Shown here in pieces: positions 16,136 through 23,897 of a DNA stretch of 64,000 bases. The notes under the pieces are model-generated. The model saw only the letters and a program-made list of their open reading frames with translations. It was not told where the DNA came from and searched no databases. Positions within the stretch are counted from its first letter, which is position 1; every line of letters starts with the position of its first letter. Both the position numbers and the translations under genes were made by a program. Source of the DNA: JBBATK01 sp046297095 (GTDB lineage: Bacteria; Bacteroidota; Ignavibacteria; Kapaibacteriales; NICIL-2); contig JBKCNS010000051.1 in the NCBI GenBank assembly GCA_046297095.1, forward strand, positions 19,639 through 83,638, in the 5' to 3' direction.

Positions 16136-17980
16136 TTATCTCATCACTACTACTTGTTGTGTTGTACCATCTGCAAATCGAACGTAATAAACGCCTGCAG
16201 CAACGTCGGATATGTCCAGGGACGAAGCTTGACGAACCACGCGAACTCTGTCACCGGTTGCATTATACAAGGCGGCATCCGACGGCGTTGAAAAGTTCAA
16301 TTGCGTGGATGTGGGGTTCGGGTACACGGTTACAGCGACAGCGTTTCGCTCATCACTGTCTTTGTCTATAGAGTTAACCAGCTGCTTCAATCCCGACACA
16401 GCAAAGGTCAGTGAGTTTTTCGCCGCTGCATCACTGATCGTTGCATTATCAGGATGCTGCGAATTGATCAACACGGTATTGCCATCATCAAGCGAAGCAA
16501 ATCCGGTAATCTCCGAGCCGTACGGCGAGATAGCCAAGCGATAGAGATTGTCGATTGTGGGTGCTTTGGTCATGTCTAACAGCCATGCTTCGCAGTTTGT
16601 GCCACGCATACCGGTGTTCGGCATTCTGCCAAAGCTTGTGCCATTAAGATCCTCTTCGATAACCATGAATGTTTTACCATTCACATAGAGAAATCCAAGA
16701 CCATCCGGATTGGAAAGATGTTTCTCAGGATACTTGCCGGGCACGGCCTGTGCGTCGGTGATGTACGGTCCGCCTTCGATAAATGAACGCACGGAGTTGT
16801 CGGTTAAATCAAGCACAAGAACACGACCATAATAATCAGTGTATGCGGTACTATCGAGCGCCACACCTTGCTCTTTTGCTCTGTCGTAAGCGTGCTGCGG
16901 AAGAGTCCATCCGTCTGCAACGGCAGATTTGTAGCCGCTACCGGGGCGGTCCACGCCGGTTTCGGTGATGTAAATCTTGCCATCTGTTTTGTTGAATGCA
17001 CCCCACTCAAGACGTGTAAATCCGGTGATGCCTTGTGTTTTAGCCCAGTTGTGAGGAGCTACAAGTATGTCCCAGTTTTTTGCAGGATCATTCGGCACCT
17101 CTACCCACGAACCTGTAAAGCTTCCTTTGTTTTGCTTGTAGAAGTATGTTTTTCCTTTGGTGTAATCACCCGCAACATCTGCAACAAACTTGGTAAGAAT
17201 GGAACGGCCTGCTGCGCCATCTTCAAACAGAAAAATTGTTTTGCCATCGGGATGCACAACACCACCTTCAAAGCCTTGACGGCCCCAGTTATAGTACTTG
17301 CGAACAGCCTTGGCAGACTTCGGATCGATCTCGACCATCCAGTTAAGATTCTCGAAGCGCTTAATCACTTTGCCATCCAAACCCGGAAATCCGGAAGCAA
17401 CTTTCGAACCGATCACAAAGTCACTTGTGTCGCGAAAACCCTTGCCATCCGAGTTTATCATCTTGTTGTTTGTTTGGTACCACTCCTCGGCAGTCCACAC
17501 ACGGCCAAATCCGGACATACCGCCGCAATTCATACCCGTTTCGCCAACAGTGTTTTTGAAGTCTACATTGAAAAACTTGCCCTTGCGGCCATCGGCCAAT
17601 GTTTGCTCAAGAACCTCAAGAGATCCGTCGGCTTTTTTACCGAGCTTGAACATGGTCATCCCACCACCGTCGCCAATTTTGTCGTTGGCTTCAATCATTT
17701 CGTGATTAACAATGAAGTAACCCATCGATGATCCGGACTCGTCGGCAGCATAACCTATATAGTCATGCCACTGTTTGGCCAGTGTACGTCCTGTGCCTGT
17801 CTCCACGGAGTCAACTCCACCAACGAAAATGTTCTGATACTTCAAAGGAGACGGTGGAACAACCACTCTACCTTGCAGATACGGTATCATAGTTACCGGC
17901 TCGATCTTCACAGGAAAATCCTGCGCGCTTACACTACTCGTTGCCATTACAGCAGCGGCAAACAGACCCAAAACCTTCAT
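16136..17980 (-). CDS. PhoX-family (DUF839) secreted protein with T9SS sorting domain
   Basis: 614 residues: a signal peptide (MKVLGLFAAAVMATSSVSAQ), a large beta-propeller of the PhoX/DUF839 family, and a T9SS sorting domain (VYPNPTSTQLNF to the end). PhoX enzymes are calcium- and iron-dependent alkaline phosphatases; family-like segments here include YFIVNHEM, NCGGMSGFGRVWTAEEW and PDGLGFL near the calcium sites. The sorting tail implies export to the cell surface by T9SS and not by Tat, since no twin-arginine is present. A good ribosome binding site (AGGGAG, 6-7 bases before ATG) supports the start. Phosphatase activity is likely but not certain for DUF839 members. Confidence 0.85.
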   Translation of the reverse strand: MKVLGLFAAAVMATSSVSAQDFPVKIEPVTMIPYLQGRVVVPPSPLKYQNIFVGGVDSVETGTGRTLAKQWHDYIGYAADESGSSMGYFIVNHEMIEANDKIGDGGGMTMFKLGKKADGSLEVLEQTLADGRKGKFFNVDFKNTVGETGMNCGGMSGFGRVWTAEEWYQTNNKMINSDGKGFRDTSDFVIGSKVASGFPGLDGKVIKRFENLNWMVEIDPKSAKAVRKYYNWGRQGFEGGVVHPDGKTIFLFEDGAAGRSILTKFVADVAGDYTKGKTYFYKQNKGSFTGSWVEVPNDPAKNWDILVAPHNWAKTQGITGFTRLEWGAFNKTDGKIYITETGVDRPGSGYKSAVADGWTLPQHAYDRAKEQGVALDSTAYTDYYGRVLVLDLTDNSVRSFIEGGPYITDAQAVPGKYPEKHLSNPDGLGFLYVNGKTFMVIEEDLNGTSFGRMPNTGMRGTNCEAWLLDMTKAPTIDNLYRLAISPYGSEITGFASLDDGNTVLINSQHPDNATISDAAAKNSLTFAVSGLKQLVNSIDKDSDERNAVAVTVYPNPTSTQLNFSTPSDAALYNATGDRVRVVRQASSLDISDVAAGVYYVRFADGTTQQVVVMR

Positions 17981-18275
17981 TTGTCACTCCCTGAAATTGA
18001 TTGAAAAAAATTCCGATTGCTACGGGAGGCAAACTCCGGCTTGCACGTAACCTCAGGGTAAACTCTTCGTTACCAAATCCGGGCATAGTATTACCTATTG
18101 AAAAAACCACCATCGGATCTTTTTTTAAACGTGCTAGGCGCACCGGATTGTGTGCACGTGATTCACTCGTCCCTGTAGGTAACATCGACGGTGCGGAATG
18201 CTGCAGTGTAGAAACAGCAGATGCGTCTGGATCAAACAGGGCTTTCCTCCCTGCAGCGTTCGTATTTTGTTTTGT

Positions 18276-18297
18276 ACTACAACCGAAGGTGCGTGAT
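18276..18297. repeat. 22-base perfect repeat, copy 2 (plsY leader)
   Basis: Second copy of the sequence at 13936-13957. Here it contains the plsY ribosome binding site (GAAGG at 18285-18289) and runs into the start codon at 18296. A TATTTTG lies 11 bases before it. The rest of the 316-base gap back to the PhoX-family start holds no gene I can support. Confidence 0.85.
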
Positions 18298-18937
18298 GAA
18301 CATTGATATTCTCCCCGTCGTGGCTGCGTTGGCTGCCTACCTTGTGGGCTGCTTTCCCAGCTCCTATCTCTTTGTACGCCTTGCGTCCGGAAAAAATGTT
18401 CTGCACGAGGGCACCGGCAACATGGGCGGCATGAATAGCTACGAAGTAACCGGCAAGCGCAGGGTGGGAATTGCTGTTGCCCTGTTTGATGCGGCAAAGG
18501 GCGCGCTGGTATGCTGGGGTGCGCATGCTCTGGGAGCAACGCCTACAGTGGTTGCCTACTCTGCCGTTGCAGTGGTATTGGGCCACTGTTACAATGTGTT
18601 TTTTAGGTTTCGCGGTGGGCGCGGCATTGCCACAGCCGCAGGCGTTGGTGCGGTCATCAATCCCTTGCCCTTGCTGCTGTGGGCCTTGATGTACCTGACG
18701 GGGTACTATGTGATTCGGCGGGATATCCATGTGGGGAGCATCACCGGAATACTCGGACTGCTTGTGCTTACCTACACCACGCCCACCACACTGCTGAGCT
18801 TAACGATGCTAATGACACCCTTTGATGTGGGCTTGCTCAAAGGTGTGATCTACATGATGTGTATGATTATGTTCTTGCGCCACATCGAACCAATGCGCGC
18901 ACTGTTCGAGCGCATGCAAAACGACATCTCTGAGTAG
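18296..18937 (+). CDS. plsY: Acyl-phosphate:glycerol-3-phosphate acyltransferase PlsY
   Basis: Adds the first acyl chain to glycerol 3-phosphate from acyl phosphate in the inner membrane, starting phospholipid synthesis. 213 residues with about five hydrophobic segments. The three PlsY motifs are present: PSSYLF near 21, EGTGNMGGMNSYE at 38-50 (usually GSGNIGATN) and GHCYNVFFRFRGGRGIATAAG near 98-118. A longer frame to 18221 exists, but the ATG at 18296 has a GAAGG ribosome binding site and fits the family. The variant second motif is noted separately. It is followed after 58 bases by the aldehyde dehydrogenase gene, probably in one transcript. Confidence 0.88.
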   Translation: MNIDILPVVAALAAYLVGCFPSSYLFVRLASGKNVLHEGTGNMGGMNSYEVTGKRRVGIAVALFDAAKGALVCWGAHALGATPTVVAYSAVAVVLGHCYNVFFRFRGGRGIATAAGVGAVINPLPLLLWALMYLTGYYVIRRDIHVGSITGILGLLVLTYTTPTTLLSLTMLMTPFDVGLLKGVIYMMCMIMFLRHIEPMRALFERMQNDISE

Positions 18938-18995
18938 TGACAAAGCTGTTCGCCTTTCCGTATCACATCCTGTTTCACCTCCATAGCTGTCCATC

Positions 18996-20393
18996 ATGAC
19001 TCCGCTGTCGACGCTTCGCTCTATCAACCCGGCCACGAACTCTTTGCTTGCGGAAGTGGACGTGATGACCGAATGGGAGATTGAGCACTCTCTTACTGCG
19101 GTTCATCGCAGTTATGCGGGCTGGAAACAGGTGCCATTGGACGAACGCTGCGAGCGGGTGTCGGCGCTTGCCGCGTTGCTGCGCCGGTATGCGGAAGAAA
19201 CATCGCTCATGATGTGCAACGAGATGGGCAAACCCATTGTGCAAGCTCGAGCAGAGATAGAAAAATGTGCTGCTGCATGCGCATTCTATGCCCGGGAAGC
19301 CGCATCAATGCTGGCGCCGGAGGATTTGCTTGCTAATTCCCACGGCGCAACCCCGGCGGACTTCCGCAGCGTGCGTATGGAATACGAAGCTCTGGGCGTG
19401 GTGCTCGCTATCATGCCATGGAACTTTCCCTATTGGCAAGCTATTCGCGCAGTGGTCCCGGCAATTCTTGCGGGCAACACCGTACTGCTGAAGCCGGCTC
19501 CTGAAGTTCCTTTGAGCGCGGAGATGCTGCAACGATTGTTCGACGCCGCCGGCTTAGGCAATGGCATTGTGTGCACACTACGCGCCACCAACGAGCAAAC
19601 GCAGCAATGCATTGCGGACAAACGCGTGGCTGCCGTTACATTCACGGGCAGTACGCGCGGGGGTAAAGAAGTGGCAGCGCAGGCCGGAAGATTTTTGAAG
19701 AAAACCGTGCTGGAACTTGGCGGAAGCGACGCCGTGTGCGTGTGCGACGACGCCGACATTTCTCTTGCGGCAAGCATCGCTATGCGGTCCCGGCTTGTGA
19801 ACAGCGGTCAGAGCTGCATAGCCGCTAAGCGCTGCGTGGTGATGCGTGAAGTAGCAGATCAGTTCGAGCAGGCAGTAAGCCGCGAAGTGCTCCGCGCTGT
19901 AACGGGCGATCCCAAAGATGAAGCCACTACCGTGGGTCCTCTTGCTCGACGTGATCTTTGCGATACACTTCACGAGCAAGTTCAGCAAAGCATCAGCCAA
20001 GGCGCGCGGGTACTGGTGGATGGCGGCCCCACCGGCGCCGGTTGTTTTTTTGCCCCCATGGTTGTTTCTGATATAAAGCCCGGCATGCCGATGTATGAAG
20101 AAGAAGTTTTTGGTCCGGCGCTGGCAATTATCATCGTGGACAGCGAGGAAGAAATGATTCGTGTAGCCAACGACACTCGCTATGGTTTGGGTGCAACGGT
20201 GGTGAGCACCAACGAGCAGCGCGCACATCGCATTGCCGGTGCCTTGCAGGCAGGCGTGGTATTTATCAACGATATGGTGCGCTCGGACGTGCGCTTTCCT
20301 TTTGGAGGTTGTAAAGAGTCCGGTTGGGGACGCGAACTGGGCGCACATGGCATTCGCGAGTTCACGAATATCAAGATTGTGGCGGCGGCGTAA
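18996..20393 (+). CDS. gabD: NAD(P)-dependent aldehyde dehydrogenase, succinate-semialdehyde dehydrogenase type
   Basis: Oxidises an aldehyde to the acid in the cytoplasm. 465 residues, a complete ALDH: oxyanion asparagine in PWNFPYW (N143), cofactor-binding FTGSTRGGKEV (about 216-225), general base in VLELGGSD (E240), nucleophile in NSGQSCIAAKR (C274), and EEVFGPA plus PFGGCKESGWGRELG near the end. The length and the GQSCIAAKR segment match the short succinate-semialdehyde/YneI subgroup. The exact substrate cannot be read from sequence, and no GABA transaminase lies nearby. Confidence 0.88.
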   Translation: MTPLSTLRSINPATNSLLAEVDVMTEWEIEHSLTAVHRSYAGWKQVPLDERCERVSALAALLRRYAEETSLMMCNEMGKPIVQARAEIEKCAAACAFYAREAASMLAPEDLLANSHGATPADFRSVRMEYEALGVVLAIMPWNFPYWQAIRAVVPAILAGNTVLLKPAPEVPLSAEMLQRLFDAAGLGNGIVCTLRATNEQTQQCIADKRVAAVTFTGSTRGGKEVAAQAGRFLKKTVLELGGSDAVCVCDDADISLAASIAMRSRLVNSGQSCIAAKRCVVMREVADQFEQAVSREVLRAVTGDPKDEATTVGPLARRDLCDTLHEQVQQSISQGARVLVDGGPTGAGCFFAPMVVSDIKPGMPMYEEEVFGPALAIIIVDSEEEMIRVANDTRYGLGATVVSTNEQRAHRIAGALQAGVVFINDMVRSDVRFPFGGCKESGWGRELGAHGIREFTNIKIVAAA

Positions 20394-20590
20394 CAGCTTT
20401 TTGGCCCTCTATAGCCGCAAAACAAGCGGTTCCGGCGGTGCTCGTTTTTTTTCTGTTCAAGCAGCGAACAGGCAGCGGGAAATTTCGGATCTTGCTCGTA
20501 CTCCAGGGCGCATTATCACATGTAGCTAGCACTGCTAGCCCCGGCGATTCTTCCGCGCCGGCGCTCGCCATGGATATCGTTCGTTTATCT

Positions 20591-20632
20591 CTTCAGAGAT
20601 TCATCTTCAGAAATTCATCTTCAGAAATTCAA
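20591..20632. repeat. 14-base tandem repeat upstream of dnaX
   Basis: Three near-identical 14-base units (CTTCAGARATTCAW) start at 20591, 20605 and 20619 and end ten bases before the dnaX ATG. No Shine-Dalgarno sequence is visible between the array and the start codon. Confidence 0.8.
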
Positions 20633-20641
20633 GCATCGATT

Positions 20642-22546
20642 ATGTCAGCAAGCACTCAAGAATCTATGGACTCCATGCAGACGGCACCTGCATATACGGT
20701 TACGGCGCGCAAGTATCGCCCGCAGCTGTTTGGCGATGTGGTGGGTCAGGAGCATATCTCTACAACGCTCACCAACGCTATTACGCAGCATCGCGTGCAT
20801 CATGCGTATTTGTTTTGCGGACCGCGGGGCGTTGGTAAAACCACCACCGCAAGGATTTTCGCTCGCGCATTGAATTGCTCGAATCCTATTGGCGGCGTGG
20901 AGCCGTGCAACGAGTGTTCATCCTGCTTGGATATTCTTAATGGCAGGTCTCTGGATGTGATAGAAATAGACGGTGCTTCGAATAATTCTGTGGACGACAT
21001 CCGCAAACTGCGCGAGAACGCCAAGTACCCGCCGGTGCACGGCAAGTACAAGATGTACATCATCGACGAGGTGCACATGCTCTCCACTTCGGCCTTCAAT
21101 GCCCTGTTGAAGACACTGGAGGAGCCGCCCCCGCACTTGCTGTTCATGTTTGCCACAACCGAATCGCACAAGGTTCCTGCTACTATCGTAAGCCGCTGCC
21201 AGCGTTTTGATTTTCGGCGCATGCAAATTGAGTCCATCGTACATCACCTGGCGTCTATTGCGGCAAAGGAACACGTGGTGATTGATGAAGAGTCTCTTAT
21301 GGCTATTGCAAAAAAGGGCGACGGCTCCATGCGAGACTCGCAGAGCATTTTTGATCAAGTGCGCGCCTTTTGCGGAGACACTATTGCTTTCAGCGAAGTG
21401 GCCAACGCGCTGCATTTATTGGACGAAGAGTTTTTCTTTGCTATCAGCGATGCCATGCTGGAAAAAAACACTGCCATCATGTTCGGACTGGTGGATCAGG
21501 TGGTGAGCAAAGGCTACGACATTCACGAGTGCTTGAGCGGAATGCAGATGCACTTCCGGAATATTCTGAGTGTGGTATCTACCGGATCCACACATCTGAT
21601 TGAGTCGTCGTCGGCAATACTTGAGCGCTATACCGCATCGGCCGCGCGCTTCCGCCAGGCAGAGGTGCTGCGCATCATGAGCATGATTTCCAGAACGGAA
21701 CAACAGCTAAAGCTCTCAGCGCAGCCGCGAGCACTCTTCGAAGTTCTCTTGGTGAGTTTGGCATCGCTGGATGATATCGTAGAGATCTCCGAGCTGGTGC
21801 GCGAGATTCGCGAAGCAAAGAAAGGCGGCACTAAAGTGAATATGTTGAGTTCCGCCGTTCATGCCACCACGCCGGTACCACCGCCCGAGGTCATTGCTAA
21901 AAGAGCAGCCGCTGCGGAAGCACGCACCATGCTTGCAACGGCAGCTGTGCAGACCCGGCCCATTGCTGCAACGCGTGTGGCAACGCGGCCTGCAGCGACA
22001 GCAACTACCTCCGTACGCAATACAGCGCCTGCTACCGACTCTGCTACCGGCTCTACTACCGACTCTGCTACCGGCACGGTGAGCGCGTCTGTTTTAGAGA
22101 ATCGTTGGGATGAGTTTGTGAGCTCATTGCCGCCATCGTTGGCCGGAGTGAAAATGGCGTTAAAGACAGGTCAGTATAGCATGGTGGAATTCTCCGACGC
22201 CGACATACATGTAGTGGTGCGCTCGGAAGAGTTTATGTATAAAGACATTTCCGCTTCCAAGGCAGCATTAGGAACCCGGCTGGAGAAATTCTATGGCTCT
22301 CACGTTCGTGTGCGTGTGTCGTACGCCGGTGCCGAGAACATTGATACTGCCGCGTCTGCAGGCGATGCAACTGTGAGTGCCGATACCACAGCAGCAGTAG
22401 GGACCATGCAGGGGAATTCAGCTCATGGTGCTGCTCAGAGCACTGCCAAAGGCACCGCTCAGGGCACGCCTTCAGAGAAATCTACCGTTGAGCGCATTCT
22501 GGTAGAGGCCTTCGGTGCAAAGAAGATTCCGCTTCCCGGAACCTAA
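20642..22546 (+). CDS. dnaX: DNA polymerase III clamp-loader subunits gamma/tau
   Basis: ATPase motor of the clamp loader, which loads the sliding clamp at the replication fork. 634 residues from the ATG at 20642: YRPQLFGDVVGQEH, Walker A GPRGVGKTT (60-68), zinc-binding cysteines C79, C89, C92 and C95, IIDEVHMLS (Walker B, 140-148), and the SRC sensor motif in TIVSRCQRFDF. The part after about residue 400 is low-complexity and ends in a variable tau-like domain. Residues near 460-480 are a short T/D/S/A repeat coded by a 12-base tandem array (22029-22077). The frame is open further upstream to 20324, but that part overlaps the ALDH gene and has no family similarity. Confidence 0.93.
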   Translation: MSASTQESMDSMQTAPAYTVTARKYRPQLFGDVVGQEHISTTLTNAITQHRVHHAYLFCGPRGVGKTTTARIFARALNCSNPIGGVEPCNECSSCLDILNGRSLDVIEIDGASNNSVDDIRKLRENAKYPPVHGKYKMYIIDEVHMLSTSAFNALLKTLEEPPPHLLFMFATTESHKVPATIVSRCQRFDFRRMQIESIVHHLASIAAKEHVVIDEESLMAIAKKGDGSMRDSQSIFDQVRAFCGDTIAFSEVANALHLLDEEFFFAISDAMLEKNTAIMFGLVDQVVSKGYDIHECLSGMQMHFRNILSVVSTGSTHLIESSSAILERYTASAARFRQAEVLRIMSMISRTEQQLKLSAQPRALFEVLLVSLASLDDIVEISELVREIREAKKGGTKVNMLSSAVHATTPVPPPEVIAKRAAAAEARTMLATAAVQTRPIAATRVATRPAATATTSVRNTAPATDSATGSTTDSATGTVSASVLENRWDEFVSSLPPSLAGVKMALKTGQYSMVEFSDADIHVVVRSEEFMYKDISASKAALGTRLEKFYGSHVRVRVSYAGAENIDTAASAGDATVSADTTAAVGTMQGNSAHGAAQSTAKGTAQGTPSEKSTVERILVEAFGAKKIPLPGT

Positions 22547-22570
22547 GAATGCTGCCTGAGTATGTGCAGG

Positions 22571-22592
22571 TGTTTGCAGGTAGTTGCAAACA
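22571..22592. terminator. Hairpin between convergent dnaX and fcl genes
   Basis: An 8-base perfect inverted repeat (TGTTTGCA at 22571-22578, TGCAAACA at 22585-22592) with a 6-base loop sits in the 52-base gap between the two converging stop codons. No T run is seen, so termination strength is uncertain. Confidence 0.5.
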
Positions 22593-22598
22593 ATCAGC

Positions 22599-23669
22599 TC
22601 ACCCTTCGGTGCACGATCGCATATACTCGTGCACGCAGGCGCGCAAGCCTTCCTCGAAGGGTATGGCTGCCTTCCAACCCAGTTTGGCAGCGCGGGAAAC
22701 CGACAGGCATTTAGACGGCACACCATCGGGCTTTGAGCGGTCGTACGCAAGGCTTCCGGCGAAGCCCACCATATCGGCAATGCGCTGAGCTACATCGCGC
22801 AGCGTTAGGTCCATACCGGTACCGATGTTCACCAGTTCTCCGGCATATCCGGCCGAAACATTATTCATAAAGTGCAGTGCCGCTGCAGCCACATCGTCTG
22901 CATGAAGAAACTCGCGCCGCACCAGGCCACTACCCCATAGCACTACTGCATCGGCGGTGATACCCCGCTCGGCCAATAATGCAACGGCTTCGTTATCGGT
23001 AAAGCGTTGCGACTTCAGCACACCAAAGCCTACGTCTCGCTGTGCAAGGTCTCGCTGTATAGACGCAAAGTCCCGCTTCGCAAGCAGTGCTGCGAGCGTG
23101 AACTTGCGTATCAGTGCCGGCAATGCGTGTGATGTTTCCAAATTGTAGTTGTCGTTCGGGCCATACAGATTGGTGGGCATCAACGACAAATAATCGGTGC
23201 CGTATTGCTCGTTGTAATACTGACACATTTTCACACCGGCAATCTTTGCAATGGCATAGGGTTCGTTTGTGTGCTCCAGCCGGCCCGTAAGGAGCATGTC
23301 TTCCGTCATAGGCTGAGCGGCGCGGCGCGGATAAATGCACGACGATCCTAGGTTCACCAGCTTACGCACACCCGAACGCCGTGCAGCTTCAATCACATTC
23401 GTGGTGATCATGATATTCTGATACATGAACTCACCGCGATAGGTGGCATTGGCATAAATACCCCCAACTTTCGCAGCAGCAAGAAACACGTACTCCGGCT
23501 TCTCCCGCTCAAAGAACTCTGTGACATCGGCTTGGTTCAGAAGGTCCAGCCGGGCATGCGGTACGCACAGCGTATTGGCGTAACCCTTGGCATGAAGCAG
23601 GCGGGTAATGGCACTGCCCACCAAACCACTGTGGCCGGCAATGTATATGCGGGAATCGGCGTTCATCAT
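22599..23669 (-). CDS. fcl: GDP-L-fucose synthase
   Basis: NADPH-dependent epimerase/reductase that converts GDP-4-keto-6-deoxymannose to GDP-L-fucose for surface glycans. 356 residues: Rossmann GHSGLVGS (12-19), AAAKVGGIYAN near 64, SSCIYP with the catalytic serine near 109-110, and Y138-x3-K142 (EPYAIAK). Between about 195 and 235 there is an insertion of some 35-40 residues compared with the E. coli enzyme, before the WGSGLVRREFLHADD segment. GDP-mannose dehydratase (gmd) is not adjacent. Two consecutive ATG codons (23669 and 23666) could start it. Confidence 0.92.
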   Translation of the reverse strand: MMNADSRIYIAGHSGLVGSAITRLLHAKGYANTLCVPHARLDLLNQADVTEFFEREKPEYVFLAAAKVGGIYANATYRGEFMYQNIMITTNVIEAARRSGVRKLVNLGSSCIYPRRAAQPMTEDMLLTGRLEHTNEPYAIAKIAGVKMCQYYNEQYGTDYLSLMPTNLYGPNDNYNLETSHALPALIRKFTLAALLAKRDFASIQRDLAQRDVGFGVLKSQRFTDNEAVALLAERGITADAVVLWGSGLVRREFLHADDVAAAALHFMNNVSAGYAGELVNIGTGMDLTLRDVAQRIADMVGFAGSLAYDRSKPDGVPSKCLSVSRAAKLGWKAAIPFEEGLRACVHEYMRSCTEG

Positions 23670-23897
23670 GATTCAAGGATAGGAAAAAAATCAACACGTT
23701 CTGAGGTACCTGAGCCAATTAGCCGATGTGAGAGTACGGCATCGGGCCCGCCGGCATCGGTTCATGCTCACGCGGGGTTTTTGTAAGTTGCACCAACAAG
23801 GATTGTGAAAGGCAGGCATTGGACATAAGCCGCAGCGGCATTTGCAAAGAACAGCAGTATTGTACCTAAACATCGGTACCTTCCGCGGGAACACGTC

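Noticed and set aside
17298..17731. Long plus-strand frames antisense to the PhoX-family gene
   Set aside because: Antisense to a gene with clear signal peptide, domain and sorting tail; no independent support.
19578..20348. 256-residue minus-strand frame antisense to the aldehyde dehydrogenase gene
   Set aside because: The sense strand encodes a complete ALDH with all catalytic residues; the antisense product has no recognisable feature.
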